From Thermoanaerobaculia bacterium (GTDB lineage: Bacteria; Acidobacteriota; Thermoanaerobaculia; UBA5066), in assembly GCA_023717585.1 (NCBI GenBank), contig JAMQPJ010000444.1, positions 1-8,231 on the forward strand: a stretch of DNA of 8,231 bases, written 5' to 3'. The notes under the pieces are model-generated. The model made no database searches. It was given only the letters and a program-made list of their open reading frames with translations, and was not told where the DNA came from. The number at the start of each line of letters is the position of its first letter. Positions within the stretch are counted from its first letter, which is position 1. A program made the translations under genes and the position numbers. Positions 5,871-8,231 of this stretch are shown here, piece after piece.

Positions 5871-7256
5871 GGTGAGACGGTCCACGGCGCGCGCCAGGAG
5901 CGCGCGCGCCTCGGGCGTCGTCTTGAGGATGGATCGGGCGAGGCGGCCCGGCAGGGCCGCGTTCACGAGGCGGGGGTCGCCGCTGCGCGTCGCCTGTCGC
6001 GCCCGCGCAGCCAGAACCCGCGCCCTCACGGCGGCCGACGGCTCGCCGTCGCCGTCCCCGCCGAGGTCCGACGCGGCGAGAGCCGGCACCTCGACGTGCA
6101 GGTCGATCCGGTCGAGGAGCGGTCCGGAGATCTTCCTGCGATAGCGGGCGACGTCGCGTGGCGAACATTCGCACGCGCGCCGCGGATCGCCACGAAAGCC
6201 GCACGGGCACGGGTTCATCGCTCCGACGAGGAGGAAGCGGGCCGGAAACGTCCTTGCCCCGGCCACGCGCGCGACGGAGACCACTCCGTCTTCGAGCGGC
6301 TCGCGCAACGCCTCGAGAGCGTCCCTCCGGAACTCGGGCAGCTCGTCGAGGAAGAGGACTCCGAAGTGCGCCAGCGAAAGCTCCCCGGGGCGGGGGTCGG
6401 CCCCGCCGCCCGCGAGGGCCGCCGCCGACGCGCCGTGATGGGGCGAGCGGAAGGGGCGCTCGACGAGGAGACCGCTGCCCGCGGGAAGTCGGCCCGCGAC
6501 GCTCCAGATGCGCGTCACCTCGAGACTCTCCTCGCGCGAGAGAGACGGAAGGATTCCCGGCAGACGCCTCGCCAGCATCGTCTTGCCCGACCCGGGCGGG
6601 CCGGAAAAGAGGATGTTGTGGCCCCCGGCCGCCGCGAGCTCCAGCGCCCGGCGCGCGACCGCCTGACCCCGGACGTCCGCGAGGTCCGGTTCGGATCCGG
6701 CGGCGGCCCGGGGGACGGCCGAGGGCGCGACGCGCGGCAGGGGCTCGCGGGCAAGGAGGTGAGCGATCGCCGCCCCCAGGTGAGGCGCGGCGAACACATG
6801 GAGGGAAGGCACGGCCGCCGCCTCCTCTGCGTTCCCCGTGGGCACGAGCATGGCCCGCTCTTCCCGGCGCGAGGCTTCGGCAAAGGAGAGAACGCCGGGC
6901 ACGGACCTCAGCTCACCGTCGAGAGCCAGCTCTCCGACGAGCGTCACCCGTCTGAGAGCCTCGGCGGGCAGGTCGCCGTTCGCCGCGAGAATCGCGAGGG
7001 CGACGGCGAGGTCCAGCGCCGTGCCCGATTTCGGAAGGTCGGCGGGCGCGAGATTCACGACGACGTTCTTCGAGGGCACCGGAAAGCCGACGTGGCGGAG
7101 CGCCGAGCGGATGCGCTCGCGGCTTTCCTTCACGGCGGCGTCCGGGAGGCCCACGATCGTGAGGCCGGGAAGGCCCGCCCCGATCGCGGCCTCCACGACG
7201 ACCGTACGGCCCTCGAGGCCGGCGACCGTCGCGGAGTACGCGCGGGCGACGGTCAT
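5730..7256 (-). CDS. comM: ComM/YifB family Mg-chelatase-like AAA+ ATPase
   Basis: Complete 508-residue protein, the normal length for the YifB/ComM family. In Vibrio cholerae and other naturally competent bacteria, ComM is a hexameric helicase that drives branch migration while incoming DNA is integrated; the family is also widespread in bacteria not known to be competent. Seen in order: an N-terminal Lon-protease-like ChlI domain (about 1-170, with GLPGLTIVGLPDAAVKESRE); Walker A GPPGSGKT (219-226); Walker B VLFLDELPEF (300-309); a four-cysteine NPCPCG...ACEC region (C350, C352, C362, C364), probably metal-binding; arginine finger region SGPLLDRID (R383); and a C-terminal helical lid (about 440-505). 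The ATG at 7256 is 8 bases after the mltD stop, with no strong Shine-Dalgarno sequence, which suggests translational coupling. Its last 46 codons are duplicated at 1020-1160. Confidence 0.96.
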   Translation of the reverse strand: MTVARAYSATVAGLEGRTVVVEAAIGAGLPGLTIVGLPDAAVKESRERIRSALRHVGFPVPSKNVVVNLAPADLPKSGTALDLAVALAILAANGDLPAEALRRVTLVGELALDGELRSVPGVLSFAEASRREERAMLVPTGNAEEAAAVPSLHVFAAPHLGAAIAHLLAREPLPRVAPSAVPRAAAGSEPDLADVRGQAVARRALELAAAGGHNILFSGPPGSGKTMLARRLPGILPSLSREESLEVTRIWSVAGRLPAGSGLLVERPFRSPHHGASAAALAGGGADPRPGELSLAHFGVLFLDELPEFRRDALEALREPLEDGVVSVARVAGARTFPARFLLVGAMNPCPCGFRGDPRRACECSPRDVARYRRKISGPLLDRIDLHVEVPALAASDLGGDGDGEPSAAVRARVLAARARQATRSGDPRLVNAALPGRLARSILKTTPEARALLARAVDRLTLSARGFQRVLRVARTIADLQQAGMIQPEHVAEALRYRPVSEPAGTT

Positions 7257-7264
7257 GGCGGGCT

Positions 7265-8231
7265 TCAGTTCACGGTGGCGAGCGAAAGCACGAGCGTCTG
7301 CCCGGCTCGGAGCGCGCGCGGCGAACGGATGCGATTCTCGCGCCGGATCTCGTCGACGCTCACGCCGTAACGCGAGGCGATCGCGTAGAGCGTGTCGCCG
7401 GTCTTCACGATGTGGCGGACGACCTGTGGTGCCGCCCCCCCGGCGCTCGTGGCAGCCGCGGGCCTGGACGGCGTATCGACGAATCCTTCGGCGGGAATCG
7501 GGACGCGAGAGGGAAGCGGCGCCCGGACGAGCGCGGCCGGAGCGGCCCCCGATGGAACAGCTGTTGCCGGCACTGAGGTAAACGGCCCGACCTCCGACGC
7601 CTGCCTGACGGCGGCCGCGGGAGTCGGAACGCCGCGGATCTCGCCCTTGGGCGTCGTCGTGGCGGACACGAGGAAGTCGTGGGAAGCGGTCCCGCGCCTC
7701 GTCGGGACGACGAGCACGGTGCCCTTCCTCGGGTGCGCGGTGCGGGGCAGGTCGTTCCAGTCGCAGAGCTCGGCGATCGAGACGCCCGCCCGGCGCGCGA
7801 TCTTCCCCCGGGACGCGCCCTTCCGGACGACGATCCGCTTCTCGGTGACCGCGGGCGCGGTGGGCAGCGACGCGACGCGGGGGCCCAGGAGCGCCGCCGT
7901 GCCCGGAGGAACGCGCAGCTCGTACGAAGGCATGCCATGCGGCGTGCTGCGCGTGCGGAGCTCGCTGTTGAGGAGCTGCAGGTCGGGGAGCCCGTTGCCG
8001 GTGAGCTCGGCCACGCGCGAGAGGTCGACCGGCTTCTTCACGGTCACCGTCTCCCAGGCGAGCGGGGGATCGGGCACGACGTCGAAGCCGAATCGCGCGG
8101 GATCCTTCGCGATGAGCGCCGTCGCGAGGACGAACGGCACGTAGTCGCGCGTCTCGCGTCGGAGCGAGCTGCCCGACGAAAGCTCCCAGAAGTCGCGCGC
8201 GCCCGTGCGCTGGAGGCTCCTCAGGATCTTG
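7265..8231 (-). CDS. mltD: MltD-like lytic transglycosylase, C-terminal part with LysM domains; N-terminus cut by window edge
   Basis: 321 codons of a minus-strand frame are open from the right edge to the TGA at 7265-7267; the true start is outside the window. The first 45 residues (LQRTGARDFWEL ... ETRDYVPFVLATALIAKDP) match the end of the soluble-lytic-transglycosylase (GH23) domain of MltD, where the E-T-R-x-Y-V-P motif is characteristic. The catalytic glutamate lies upstream and is not visible. Then comes an MltD-like linker (about 46-125), a degenerate LysM-like segment (131-176), a Pro/Ala-rich linker (185-268) and a clear LysM domain at 273-316 (HIVKTGDTLYAIASRYGVSV). LysM binds peptidoglycan glycan chains. 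MltD cuts the glycan strand between N-acetylmuramic acid and N-acetylglucosamine, leaving 1,6-anhydro ends. An internal GTG at 8140 could be mistaken for a start, but the upstream codons are clearly homologous, so it is not one. Confidence 0.88.
   Translation of the reverse strand, partial: KILRSLQRTGARDFWELSSGSSLRRETRDYVPFVLATALIAKDPARFGFDVVPDPPLAWETVTVKKPVDLSRVAELTGNGLPDLQLLNSELRTRSTPHGMPSYELRVPPGTAALLGPRVASLPTAPAVTEKRIVVRKGASRGKIARRAGVSIAELCDWNDLPRTAHPRKGTVLVVPTRRGTASHDFLVSATTTPKGEIRGVPTPAAAVRQASEVGPFTSVPATAVPSGAAPAALVRAPLPSRVPIPAEGFVDTPSRPAAATSAGGAAPQVVRHIVKTGDTLYAIASRYGVSVDEIRRENRIRSPRALRAGQTLVLSLATVN

Noticed and set aside
3143..5875. 910-codon plus-strand frame overlapping the sedolisin
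   Set aside because: Extremely Arg/His/Pro-rich with no recognisable motif; it is a frame-shifted shadow of the protease and runs into the comM end.
5673..7370. 565-codon plus-strand frame opposite comM
   Set aside because: It is antisense to a complete ComM with intact Walker motifs, and its own translation is low-complexity Arg/Gly-rich.

Overview
The window is high-GC bacterial DNA from a Gram-negative organism. Everything readable is envelope-facing or secreted, except one ComM-family ATPase. The combination of a large secreted sedolisin (S53) protease, a prepilin with the GFTLVELLVVIAII signature, an MltD-type lytic transglycosylase and ComM suggests a deep-branching, soil-type lineage such as Acidobacteriota. 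That assignment is inference from gene content; there is no rRNA or marker gene here.

Layout from left to right. (1) 3-833, minus: an M23 (LytM) endopeptidase with a membrane anchor, cut by the left edge. Upstream of it, 834-1006 holds a candidate promoter and small repeats. (2) 1007-1160: a 154-bp near-copy of the 3' end of comM. (3) 1218-1769, minus: a type IV prepilin-like protein. (4) 1770-1949: a divergent intergenic region with an AT-rich promoter candidate and a hairpin that would pair with the whole Shine-Dalgarno sequence of the next gene. (5) 1950-5648, plus: a 1232-residue secreted sedolisin with an Ig-like region and two tandem C-terminal domains. (6) 5717-5870: the second copy of the 154-bp repeat, which is the real 3' end of comM. 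(7) 5730-7256, minus: complete comM. (8) 7265-8231, minus: the C-terminal part of an MltD-like lytic transglycosylase with LysM domains, cut by the right edge.

The most interesting structure is the pair of direct repeats. They share 146 of 154 bases and flank a 4556-bp segment that carries only the prepilin and the sedolisin. Without that segment, mltD, comM and the M23 gene would be consecutive and co-oriented. The simplest reading is that a prepilin/sedolisin cassette entered at the 3' end of comM, leaving comM intact on the right and a 46-codon comM tail on the left. That tail, with its candidate terminator, now lies just downstream of the prepilin gene and may serve as its 3' end. No integrase or transposase is visible in the segment.

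Functionally, the two flanking cell-wall genes remodel peptidoglycan (glycan cleavage by MltD, peptide cleavage by M23). ComM is known as a helicase for branch migration during natural transformation. The cassette adds a secreted acid-type protease and a pilin-like surface protein. Whether those two work together is not shown by the sequence.
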